A stretch of DNA of 30,634 nt from CAVLDP01 sp963661945. Lineage in GTDB: Bacteria; Bacillota; Clostridia; Lachnospirales; Lachnospiraceae. Of this stretch, positions 17,206 to 25,284 are shown in pieces (the first letter of the stretch is position 1; each line of letters begins with the position of its first letter). The position numbers and the translations under genes were made by a program. The notes beneath the pieces are model-generated. The model saw nothing but the letters and a program-made list of their open reading frames with translations. It searched no databases and was not told the origin of the DNA. Location of the stretch: assembly GCA_963661945.1 (NCBI GenBank), contig CAVLDP010000022.1:1-30634 (forward strand). Reading direction: 5' to 3'.

Positions 17206-19368
17206 TTATGCATTCCTTTTATTATACCATAGGAGACCAAATAATAAAGAAGACCAACCTATGAGATAAGCCGATAGCATATAGAAGAAGAAAGCACTCG
17301 GCGCTGCAAGTATGATGAGCGGCACCTTAAGAAGTGCGAAAAAATATACTAGAGCATAGCCAAACCGTTTCCGAATAAGAAGAACAACCCATGTAATTAT
17401 CATAAAGCATATCGGTATCGCTGAATTCCAGAAGAAATAAAAGATTGGAAGAGCATTCTTACCAGAATCGCAGCATCCCAGAAATAGAATTGTCGCATTT
17501 CTAAGTCCAGCCGAGATTGGTCCCTGCAGGATCCAATCCTCCTCCTGAAATGTCGGAATTGGCTCAACCTCTGTTTCCTCAAATAACAGAAGCGATCTGC
17601 CAAGAATATTTGATTCCAGCCCATCCATCTTGCCATTAAGTCCTAATATATTTCTGGCATTCGCCCACCGCTCCCTAAGAACAACCTCCGGATGACGCAA
17701 GCATAATTTAACAAAAGCCTTCATATAAGCCTTGTAATCCGAATCTGAATAATCAGAATATGTCAGGCCATCCTCCATACGAAAGAGATTCTCACCGTCT
17801 ACAGATGGATACCTGTCTATCATATTAAGCTTCACCACATGCCCCATAGTTTCCACAAGGACCGCATCATCAGAATCATTCATATCCGCAGAACGAATCA
17901 GCTCAACTGCAGGCCGAATTGTAGCAAGCATATCATAATCGTGTCCATAAGCACGAAGTTCCAGAGTATAATCCTCTTCACTCCGAATCAAGAAAAAGCA
18001 AATGAATAGTACAGCAATGCACAGCCCCTTCTTAAGCCATGGTATTCGTTCTCTTCTGGTAAATAAAATAATTGCAGGCGTAAGCAGGACATAAAATATT
18101 GCCTCTGATCTCCAGCAAGCGACAATAGCGGTAAGAATTGCCAGTGCAAAGAGAGATGTCATAGACACCTGTCCATCTTCCTTCAGGAAGCACAGAAGCA
18201 TAACAAGTAGGAGGAGCTCAACATAGACATAGATTCCCATTCGATAGCCCGAAAACTGATAGAGAAGAACCGGTGGCATAAGGAATGGCAGACACTTGAC
18301 CAAAAGATCGAGACAGGTCCACTTAAGCCTTACATTGCCCAGGAATAAAGTCTCAACTCTTGTAATAACATATGCCACAATACCTGCAATCAGAGCATTC
18401 TGAAGGAGAATCATGCCTCCAAGGAATGGTAGAAATTGTAGCAAGGTCATCTGATAATATTCGGTAATAATATGATGCCAACCATTAGCTCGATAATTCT
18501 GCAGATTATCTGCCACATAGATGTCATCAAGACTCCAAGTACCTGGATAAAGCATAATCCATAGGATGATCATCAGGGCGAAATAAAATACAAAGATCTG
18601 CAGTCCTCTTCGAATTGCCTCATTTTCTCGGAAATTACGAATAAGATAGGCTATGAGATTGCAGATTAGAAGAAGGGCAATGAGATGTAGTACTCGAACT
18701 ATATTATGAGTCCGATTCACCTCCTCATATGTGAAAAAAGCACGGTCCATCCCAGACAAATCCATCAGAATCCAAATGGCGATAGCAACTCCACTCGAGA
18801 GTCTATGTGTCCTAAACCAAGCCCCACAAGTATCTGGACCCCCAATAATTAATGCGATAAAGAGTACTAGTGCGCCAAATATGCAAGCAATAATAAAGCT
18901 ACGCATTAGAAAAGTCTCTCTAGCGTTTACAACAATCGAATCCACTGTCATAGATTCAAGACCTGCAGAACACAAATCCAATCGAAGTTCTGTAATTCCC
19001 TTTACTCCAATCTGTACCTTATTCTCTCCACGGAGAATTTGGAAGGTTAGAGGTGTTCCCCAGTTTCCGTCCTGCAGAATGTATGCTTCACTGTAATTAT
19101 AGTCCTCGCTCATATCGCTCACTGAAACCAGAACATGATCGATGTCCATTGCTTCTGCAAAATTTAGGATCACATTCGGGTCATTTGAAGTAGAAATGAG
19201 ACTACCACTCTCATCCACATAATAATTAACGAGCTGAAGCTGGCTCACAATATCAGCCTTATCATAGGCAACTTCTGTATAAGTTCTCAAGTAGTAGAAA
19301 TTACATAAGAGAAAACATACAAGAAAAGTCACCGCTCCATATAAAATTGCTCTACCTGTCCCCTTCAT
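17206..19368 (-). CDS. Large polytopic membrane protein, GT-C-like, with extracytoplasmic N-terminal domain
   Basis: 720 residues. One helix (about 8-26) is followed by an extracytoplasmic domain of about 125 residues rich in beta-strand pattern, then a block of ten or more helices from about 157 to 480, a soluble loop of about 130 residues, and three or four final helices. The loop YPGTWSLDDIYVADNLQNY after an early helix resembles the acidic first loop of GT-C proteins. I cannot name the family; DUF6020-like proteins are one candidate. Of two close ATG codons, the second (19368, MKGTGRAIL) has GAGG 8 nt upstream and is preferred; it overlaps the ATP-grasp gene by 17 bp. Confidence 0.7.
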   Translation of the reverse strand: MKGTGRAILYGAVTFLVCFLLCNFYYLRTYTEVAYDKADIVSQLQLVNYYVDESGSLISTSNDPNVILNFAEAMDIDHVLVSVSDMSEDYNYSEAYILQDGNWGTPLTFQILRGENKVQIGVKGITELRLDLCSAGLESMTVDSIVVNARETFLMRSFIIACIFGALVLFIALIIGGPDTCGAWFRTHRLSSGVAIAIWILMDLSGMDRAFFTYEEVNRTHNIVRVLHLIALLLICNLIAYLIRNFRENEAIRRGLQIFVFYFALMIILWIMLYPGTWSLDDIYVADNLQNYRANGWHHIITEYYQMTLLQFLPFLGGMILLQNALIAGIVAYVITRVETLFLGNVRLKWTCLDLLVKCLPFLMPPVLLYQFSGYRMGIYVYVELLLLVMLLCFLKEDGQVSMTSLFALAILTAIVACWRSEAIFYVLLTPAIILFTRRERIPWLKKGLCIAVLFICFFLIRSEEDYTLELRAYGHDYDMLATIRPAVELIRSADMNDSDDAVLVETMGHVVKLNMIDRYPSVDGENLFRMEDGLTYSDYSDSDYKAYMKAFVKLCLRHPEVVLRERWANARNILGLNGKMDGLESNILGRSLLLFEETEVEPIPTFQEEDWILQGPISAGLRNATILFLGCCDSGKNALPIFYFFWNSAIPICFMIITWVVLLIRKRFGYALVYFFALLKVPLIILAAPSAFFFYMLSAYLIGWSSLLFGLLWYNKRNA

Positions 19369-20557
19369 CGTCATCCCTCACGCATAGATACGCATGCTTA
19401 CTCATGTCTCGAAGTGCCTTCTGCATCTCGTCCATACTGTCGTACTTAGAAATGATAATTCCAGCCTTATATTTGAGGATATCCTCTACTCGGTCGCCCG
19501 GCTTTGCGAAGATCAGCGACTCCACAGTATGGTCTTTCAAGTACTCATCTACTACGATTTTCTCTAAGAGACCTTCTGAATCAGCCATAATACATTCGCG
19601 GGCGATGAAGTGCTTGTCGGAGCAGATCTGGTCGGCCGTAAAGGACATATTTCCACATTCTGCCTCAAAGATAGCCTTGGGATAATTCACATCTGAGGCG
19701 TAACTTGCCAGGAGAACATATAGATCGCCTGGTGCCCTTCGGCAAGGATCAATCATAACCGGCATGCCATTTGCCTCAATCATGAATTGTGTATGAAATA
19801 ATCCATCGCAGAGGCCTAAATGGTCTGCAATCAATTCTACATCCGAGATAAGCTGCTTCTTCGCTTCCTCTGATACAACCACCGATGGCATGGATGCACC
19901 AAGCACCAGGTACTTATTGGCTCCGTATTGTTCATCATCAAATACTGCTGCAACGACCTTCTGATCTCTTAGGAGCATAGAAGTTCCATGATTGGAGCCA
20001 ACGATACATTCTTCCGCAATCACGAAATCCTGCCTGGTCCAGTCCATGGCTTCATGAAAAGCAGCTATTGCATCCTCTAATGTATGACAAATTACAACAC
20101 CCTTGCCGCCGGTTAAGTCCACAGGCTTCATCACAAGTGGAAGGCCAATGTCACATGCTGCCTTCTTCACGTCGTCCTCTGATCTCAATTCTGTAACTGC
20201 AGGAGTCCGAATTCCAAGAGAACGAGTCATCGCGCGAAACTCATTCTTGTGGTGAATCGTGCAGGAGGTCTGATAGGAATCATGTCCAGGAAGGGATAGC
20301 TTCTCACACGCATAGGCGCTCGACAGATAAGCGAAGTCGTTGCAGCCAGAAAGAATAGCATCCACTCCTTCCTCTCTCGCCAGACTAAGCACAAACTCCT
20401 TGTCAGAAAAATCACCAGGAAGGTACTTATCTGCCTCCTGGTGTCCTAGCCCGTCTTTATTATTGCCGGTGGTAATGACATACCAGCCGGCCTTATGTGC
20501 TTCTCGAATCATAGGCAGCTCTGCATGGCTGCCTCCAGTAACTAATATCTTCTTCAT
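19352..20557 (-). CDS. ATP-grasp ligase (carbamoyl-phosphate-synthase-like fold)
   Basis: 401 residues. The N-terminal pre-ATP-grasp Rossmann part begins KKILVTGGSHAELPMIREA and includes GNNKDGLGHQEAD. The ATP-grasp core follows, with LPLVMKPVDLTGGKGV (nucleotide-binding lysine and glycine loop) and an acidic IAEECIVGSNHG segment; MIEANGMPVMIDPCRRAPGD contains the metal-binding acidic and arginine residues. A C-terminal extension of about 100 residues follows. These enzymes join a carboxylate to an amine or thiol at the cost of ATP. The ATG at 20557 has AGGAG about 6 nt upstream; a more 5' ATG would read into the aminotransferase gene. Being next to an aminosugar-forming WecE suggests amide bond formation to a 4-amino sugar, but this is inference. 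Confidence 0.85.
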   Translation of the reverse strand: MKKILVTGGSHAELPMIREAHKAGWYVITTGNNKDGLGHQEADKYLPGDFSDKEFVLSLAREEGVDAILSGCNDFAYLSSAYACEKLSLPGHDSYQTSCTIHHKNEFRAMTRSLGIRTPAVTELRSEDDVKKAACDIGLPLVMKPVDLTGGKGVVICHTLEDAIAAFHEAMDWTRQDFVIAEECIVGSNHGTSMLLRDQKVVAAVFDDEQYGANKYLVLGASMPSVVVSEEAKKQLISDVELIADHLGLCDGLFHTQFMIEANGMPVMIDPCRRAPGDLYVLLASYASDVNYPKAIFEAECGNMSFTADQICSDKHFIARECIMADSEGLLEKIVVDEYLKDHTVESLIFAKPGDRVEDILKYKAGIIISKYDSMDEMQKALRDMSKHAYLCVRDDDEGDR

Positions 20558-20564
20558 AGGTCTC

Positions 20565-21692
20565 CTATTTATAGAAATCATGCAGCACTTCTACGACGCG
20601 TCCCCGGTCCTCATCGGTAAGTCCATAGTACATAGGCAGGCGAACAAGACGCTCGCTTTCCTTTGTCGTGTAGACATCCTCTCCGTGGAAACGGCCAAAC
20701 TTGCGTCCTGCCGGTGCAGAATGAAGCGGAATATAATGAAACACACTACAGATGTCATGTTCCTTGAAATAAGAAATCAGAGCCGTCCGCTCCTCCAGGT
20801 CTCTAGTCTTAATATAGAACATATGCGCATTGTGCACACAACCCTCCGGAATCACTGGAAGCTCAATTCGACCAGCCTCCGCCAAATCCGACACTTCCTC
20901 ATAATACTTGTTCCATGAGGTTAGACGATTCTCATTGATCTCATCTGCCCTAAGAAGCTCTGCATAGAGGTAAGCTGCATTCAGTTCGCTCGGTAGATAA
21001 GAAGAACCTGCATTGACCCAGGTATACTTATCAATCTGTCCTCGGAAGAACTTGGAGCGATTGGTTCCCTTCTCACGAATAATCTCTGCGCTCTCAATCA
21101 TGTCCGCGTTCTTAATCAGAAGGGCGCCGCCCTCTCCCATAGAATAGTTCTTGGTCTCATGGAAGCTGTAGCATCCAAAATCTCCGATAGTGCCAAGAGC
21201 CTTGCCGTGATAGGTAGACATGATACCCTGTGCTGCATCCTCGATTACAAGCAGGTTATGGCGTCTTGCTATATCCATAATGGTGTCCATCTCGCAGGAT
21301 ACGCCCGCATAATGAACTGGCACAATTGCCTTGGTCTTCTTCGTAATCGCATCTTCAATCTTCTGCTCATCGATATTCATGGTGTCTGGACGAATATCAA
21401 CAAATACCACCTTCGCTCCACGCAGAACAAAGGCATCCGCTGTAGACACAAAGGTATAGGATGGCATAATTACCTCATCCCCTGGCTCAATCTCAGAAAG
21501 CAGGGCCGCCATCTCTGTCGCATGGGTACAGGATGTCGTAAGAAGGACCTTGGTCGCAGATGTACTCTCTTCAAGCCACTTCGTTGCAAGACGCGTATAT
21601 TCGCCGTCTCCGCAGATCTTGTGGCTGGAAATAGCCTTCATGACATATTCTGTTTCATCGCCCACAAAGGGTGGCACGTTAAATGGAATCAT
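20565..21692 (-). CDS. wecE: dTDP-4-amino-4,6-dideoxygalactose transaminase
   Basis: 375 residues, close to E. coli WecE (RffA) in length and in motif order from MIPFNVPP onward. It is a PLP-dependent DegT/DnrJ/EryC1 aminotransferase that turns dTDP-4-keto-6-deoxyglucose and glutamate into dTDP-Fuc4N. Visible motifs are GDEVIMPSYTFVSTADAFVLRGA, EDAAQG (Asp152) and the PLP lysine Lys181 in SFHETKNYS; REKGTNRSKFFRGQVDKYTW-like residues and the FHYIPLHSAPAG region match as well. The ATG at 21692 is preferred, with GAGGAG 8 nt upstream, over a TTG start five codons earlier. RmlA and RmlB, which make its substrate, are not in the window. No WecD acetyltransferase is present; the NeuD-type fusion at 1377 could acylate its product. 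Confidence 0.93.
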   Translation of the reverse strand: MIPFNVPPFVGDETEYVMKAISSHKICGDGEYTRLATKWLEESTSATKVLLTTSCTHATEMAALLSEIEPGDEVIMPSYTFVSTADAFVLRGAKVVFVDIRPDTMNIDEQKIEDAITKKTKAIVPVHYAGVSCEMDTIMDIARRHNLLVIEDAAQGIMSTYHGKALGTIGDFGCYSFHETKNYSMGEGGALLIKNADMIESAEIIREKGTNRSKFFRGQIDKYTWVNAGSSYLPSELNAAYLYAELLRADEINENRLTSWNKYYEEVSDLAEAGRIELPVIPEGCVHNAHMFYIKTRDLEERTALISYFKEHDICSVFHYIPLHSAPAGRKFGRFHGEDVYTTKESERLVRLPMYYGLTDEDRGRVVEVLHDFYK

Positions 21693-21755
21693 AGAATTTC
21701 TCCTCAAATCATATCACTTCTATCATAACACTTAGATTATCTCTGGAAAAGTCCC

Positions 21756-24026
21756 CTATGGCACCCTATACTCAGCCTCAATCTCATGAGTACCAGATGG
21801 CACTTCCACGCAGTAGAAGGCGTAGTCTGCAAGATAGCTCTCCACTTCCTCGCCATCTACAAGAATATGCCATCCTTCCTGAGCCGGAATAGCCAGGAAT
21901 ACAAGTCCATCCTCCGAAAGCGAGAAATTACCACTTAGGTGACTATCATTGCTTCGATCAAAGTCATCAATGATTGTGAAGGTACCGCTCGAAGAAGTCC
22001 CATATTTTGTAAGAAGAGGGGAATCATCTGGCACGATAAGAGTCTGAAGCAGGATTTCATTTCTAGTGTCTTCTGGCATGGCCTCATAATCTGACTGGCT
22101 GATGACGCTCTGATAGAACTTCGCAAGCGAATTCGTAAGCGTATTCCGATAGAGAATCAGGCTGCCTCCAAGCGTTGTTACCGGATCTAACCACTCTCTA
22201 TTAAGTGAATAGGAAGAGGCAATGTACTTGGTATTCGTGAGTGCAAGAACCGATGGATCAAGGCCTGCTTCACCGTTCATTCCATAATAAGCTCCAGAAT
22301 GGTAGCCACTTGTATACAGCTTGTCGTAGAAATCCTCCACATGATAATTAATCGTCGAATCATAGCAGGAAAGGCTACTAAAGCCGCCTACCATGCCATC
22401 TGCATAGGGATTCCACTCGCTAAAGCCAACCTCTTCTACTCGATAGAAGGAATCGTCGGATACCTCGTCAAGCAGTTGACTCACAAAGGTCGTCGCTTCG
22501 CCGTCCACCTCAATCAGCTTCTTGCCTTCCATGCTGTATCCGGAATCCGTCTCCATGTCATAGAAATTCTCCGCAGTCAACATATCCCTATGATTGGTGG
22601 TGTAATTTGCCTCCCAGATAGAGAAGATAAGCATAACTCCAAGCATCATACCAGAAATGATAGTACGGAAATGCTCTCTTTCTCTAAATAACAGGAATAA
22701 TATCAAAAGCACAGCCACGCCTAAGCATACCCCTGCCATCAGGCTGCAGCAGCTATGATAAGGCTTACTATAACTATAGTAAATCGCGGCAAGTGTCATT
22801 CCACCGCCCAGAATAATGGTGAGAATGCTGACTCTTCGATCCTCACTTATGCCATCCACTACATAGGAGATTATCAGAGCTTCCACAGGAAGAAGCACAT
22901 AAGTCCATCTGGCAGAGATTCCAGAAAAGCCCGTATAAGCATAGTAGGAAATCGGTGCAAATAGCATAAGAAGACCAAGCAGACTTCCAATTAGAAGGGC
23001 TCTCCTTCTTCCACTCTTCCATTTTCTGAGGAAATATTCCACCAGGAAGAAATAGAAAAGACAAGTCAGAACAAGCTGAGGCATCTCGTAATAATTCTGC
23101 CATCCATCGACTGCATCCTGACCGAGGAGATTATTCGATAGGAAGCGACTTAGAATCTCGCCAAACTGATTGATGGTCAGAGTCGATGTAAGCTGACCTG
23201 CGATGCGAGAAAGTATCCCCGTCGATTGGTCCAGTCGATTGGAGCTTGATGTAATATAGTGAACCTCCGACAGGAAGATTGGCGTTGACAGAAGGAAACC
23301 CAGAGCTAGGGCAATTGCATAGCGCACAAACCCAATTCTACAATTATTCTCTGGATGAAACATGCGAAAAATGACATAAATCGTAAGAAAGGCCAACATC
23401 ATATATGCCATATAGTATCCGAAGATTAGGCTAAGTGCCACCATAATGGCAAGGCCAATCACATGAGATATCTTGCCTTCCCGCAGCATCTTCTCTGCAA
23501 GGATAAGAAGGGCCATAAGATAAATCGGAGCTGATGCGAACATATAGTGCTGTCCCCAAAGCATCATAAATCCCGAGAAAGCATAGAGAAAGGCTGCTAT
23601 ATCCGATGATAGTTCGCTTCGATTCCATAATTTAAGAAAATATCTGGTCAGGAAAAAGGAAGTGATAATACGAGCAATCTGCGCCCAAACCAGGAAATAC
23701 TTGACTGCAGCCGAGCCAAAGAGGAGGCCGCCTCCGATTACAATCCAGGCAAAAGGCTCCGAAATAAGGCCCACGCGATCCATCACAGTAGTTCCAAGGC
23801 CATAATCCCAGTCCCAGAGGGAGAAATTCCCGGCAGCAAGTTTTCTTACGACATTCAGATAATAAGGGTAATACTGCACGGCAGTATCCGAGCCCAGATC
23901 CTCATAGATATAGAACTGCCTCCCTAATATGTAAGGCCAGAAGATAACAATAAGGGCTACAAAAAGCAGCCCCATGAAAATATACTTTATTTGTCGATCT
24001 GTCATTCGTCTCATAGATGTCCTCAT
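21756..24026 (-). CDS. YfhO-like GT-C membrane protein, short C-terminus
   Basis: 756 residues with a block of about a dozen helices (about 15-460) and a large extracytoplasmic C-terminal domain. The first loop carries Asp43 and Asp47 in YEDLGSDTAVQYYPYY, the acidic-loop signature of YfhO/GT-C proteins, and WDWDYGLGTT follows. The C-terminal end, GWHILVDGEEVE followed by PSGTHEIEAEYRVP, is the classic YfhO beta-domain. Known YfhO proteins glycosylate lipoteichoic acid or related polymers using a polyprenyl-phosphate sugar. Here the protein stops right after the beta-domain, without the final helix many members have. AGGAG lies about 5 nt before the ATG. It is separated by 58 bp from the ligase gene upstream. 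Confidence 0.87.
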   Translation of the reverse strand: MRTSMRRMTDRQIKYIFMGLLFVALIVIFWPYILGRQFYIYEDLGSDTAVQYYPYYLNVVRKLAAGNFSLWDWDYGLGTTVMDRVGLISEPFAWIVIGGGLLFGSAAVKYFLVWAQIARIITSFFLTRYFLKLWNRSELSSDIAAFLYAFSGFMMLWGQHYMFASAPIYLMALLILAEKMLREGKISHVIGLAIMVALSLIFGYYMAYMMLAFLTIYVIFRMFHPENNCRIGFVRYAIALALGFLLSTPIFLSEVHYITSSSNRLDQSTGILSRIAGQLTSTLTINQFGEILSRFLSNNLLGQDAVDGWQNYYEMPQLVLTCLFYFFLVEYFLRKWKSGRRRALLIGSLLGLLMLFAPISYYAYTGFSGISARWTYVLLPVEALIISYVVDGISEDRRVSILTIILGGGMTLAAIYYSYSKPYHSCCSLMAGVCLGVAVLLILFLLFREREHFRTIISGMMLGVMLIFSIWEANYTTNHRDMLTAENFYDMETDSGYSMEGKKLIEVDGEATTFVSQLLDEVSDDSFYRVEEVGFSEWNPYADGMVGGFSSLSCYDSTINYHVEDFYDKLYTSGYHSGAYYGMNGEAGLDPSVLALTNTKYIASSYSLNREWLDPVTTLGGSLILYRNTLTNSLAKFYQSVISQSDYEAMPEDTRNEILLQTLIVPDDSPLLTKYGTSSSGTFTIIDDFDRSNDSHLSGNFSLSEDGLVFLAIPAQEGWHILVDGEEVESYLADYAFYCVEVPSGTHEIEAEYRVP

Positions 24027-24084
24027 GCCATCTCCTATAATCCCATTGTATCCGAAGACACTTATTATTTATATAGATTTGCCC

Positions 24085-25272
24085 CTAGCGCTTCGCTCCC
24101 TTGGTGCCACCGAAGGAAGCTGTATTTAGAATATTTGTATCAAAGGTGAAGGTCAGACTCTGCTCTGAGCGAACTCTCTTCAGTGCAAGAGAAATCATGC
24201 GATCAAGAAGCTCGCTATATGGGATGCCAATTGGCTCAAAGAGATAGAAAGCCAGAGAACCCGGAATCGTATTAATCTCATTGAAATAGAGCTTGCCATT
24301 ATCCTCATCAATCATGAAGTCAATTCTTGAGACGCCATTGCAGCCCAGAGCCTGAAAAGCCTTCACTGCCAGTGTGCGAATCTCCTCTCTCTGCTCTCTA
24401 TTAAGCTCTGCTGGAATCTTGCGCGAGACAGAGGCCATACCGCTGCCCTTGGCTCCGCCGCCCTTGGCATTGGAGACATACTTGTCCTCGTAGCTTAGGA
24501 TCTCATCGGTATGCAGTGGTTCCTCACATTCTGAAGCCTCTGCTTCATTTTCATCACCAAGAACTGCACAGTTGATCTCGCGAAGGTTCGTAATGGCATG
24601 CTCCACGAGAACCTTGGTGGCATAGCGGAAGGCATCGTCCACAGACTTCGAGAGCTCGACGCGAGACTTGGCTACACTAATTCCAACAGAAGAACCCAGA
24701 TTGACAGGCTTCACGATAACTGGATAACCAAGGGATGACTCCACAGAATCCAAAAGCGCATCCATATCTGCGTAATCCGATAAGGTGTAGAGCTTGGCAT
24801 CAAGCACAGGAACGCCGGCTTCCTTCAGAATCGGCTTCATATAGAACTTGTCCATGCCAAGTGCAGATGCTGTGACATCGCATCCGACAAATGGAAGACC
24901 AAGTGTCTTCAGATAGCCCTGGAAGGCTCCATCCTCTACATTGGTTCCATGCACTACTGGAAATGCCACATCAACTTCAATATCCACATTCTTGCCAAAA
25001 GCCTTCTTAGGGTAGGACTTCAGGCTAACCCGGTCACCTTCATTTACCAGAATCACACGAGTGGACTTTGCGAGAAGTCCTGGAATATCCTTGTAAGATT
25101 CGATGTCACCAATAGCCTCGCCCACATACATCTCGTTGGACTTGGTCATATAGACTGGTGTCACCTCATACTTGTCCGTATTCATATTCATAAGTGCCTG
25201 GATGCCTGAAATTACAGACACCTCATGTTCCACGCTCTTGCCGCCGAACATCATTGCAACACGTATCTTCAT
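24085..25272 (-). CDS. ddl: D-alanine--D-alanine ligase family protein
   Basis: 395-residue ATP-grasp ligase that joins two D-amino acids (normally D-Ala) for peptidoglycan precursors. Motifs: GGKSVEHEVSVISG near the N-terminus, VVHGTNVEDGAFQGYL, the ATP-binding PVIVKPVNLGSSVGI, and the Mg/D-Ala site NEINTIPGS near the C-terminus. An acidic insertion and a glycine-rich loop (CEEPLHTDEILSYEDKY, then AKGGGAKGSG) sit in the omega-loop region, so specificity for D-Ala versus D-Ser or D-lactate in the second position cannot be called. ATG at 25272 (MKIRV) is chosen because AGGAGG is 8 nt upstream; the ATG two codons earlier is too close. It directly follows the MurF-like gene. Confidence 0.9.
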   Translation of the reverse strand: MKIRVAMMFGGKSVEHEVSVISGIQALMNMNTDKYEVTPVYMTKSNEMYVGEAIGDIESYKDIPGLLAKSTRVILVNEGDRVSLKSYPKKAFGKNVDIEVDVAFPVVHGTNVEDGAFQGYLKTLGLPFVGCDVTASALGMDKFYMKPILKEAGVPVLDAKLYTLSDYADMDALLDSVESSLGYPVIVKPVNLGSSVGISVAKSRVELSKSVDDAFRYATKVLVEHAITNLREINCAVLGDENEAEASECEEPLHTDEILSYEDKYVSNAKGGGAKGSGMASVSRKIPAELNREQREEIRTLAVKAFQALGCNGVSRIDFMIDEDNGKLYFNEINTIPGSLAFYLFEPIGIPYSELLDRMISLALKRVRSEQSLTFTFDTNILNTASFGGTKGAKR

Positions 25273-25284
25273 CGTCATTTCCTC

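Noticed and set aside
20340..21728. Two plus-strand open frames of about 190 codons opposite wecE and the ATP-grasp gene
   Set aside because: They are complements of well-conserved enzyme genes and show no recognisable motif.
21693..21755. Promoter before wecE (TATGAT-like -10 in the 63-bp gap)
   Set aside because: No acceptable -35 at 17 bp (only TTTTCC); TATGAT in AT-rich sequence is weak evidence.
24027..24084. Promoter before the YfhO-like gene (TACAAT)
   Set aside because: The hexamer at 17 bp upstream is TATAAA, a poor -35, so it is not supported.
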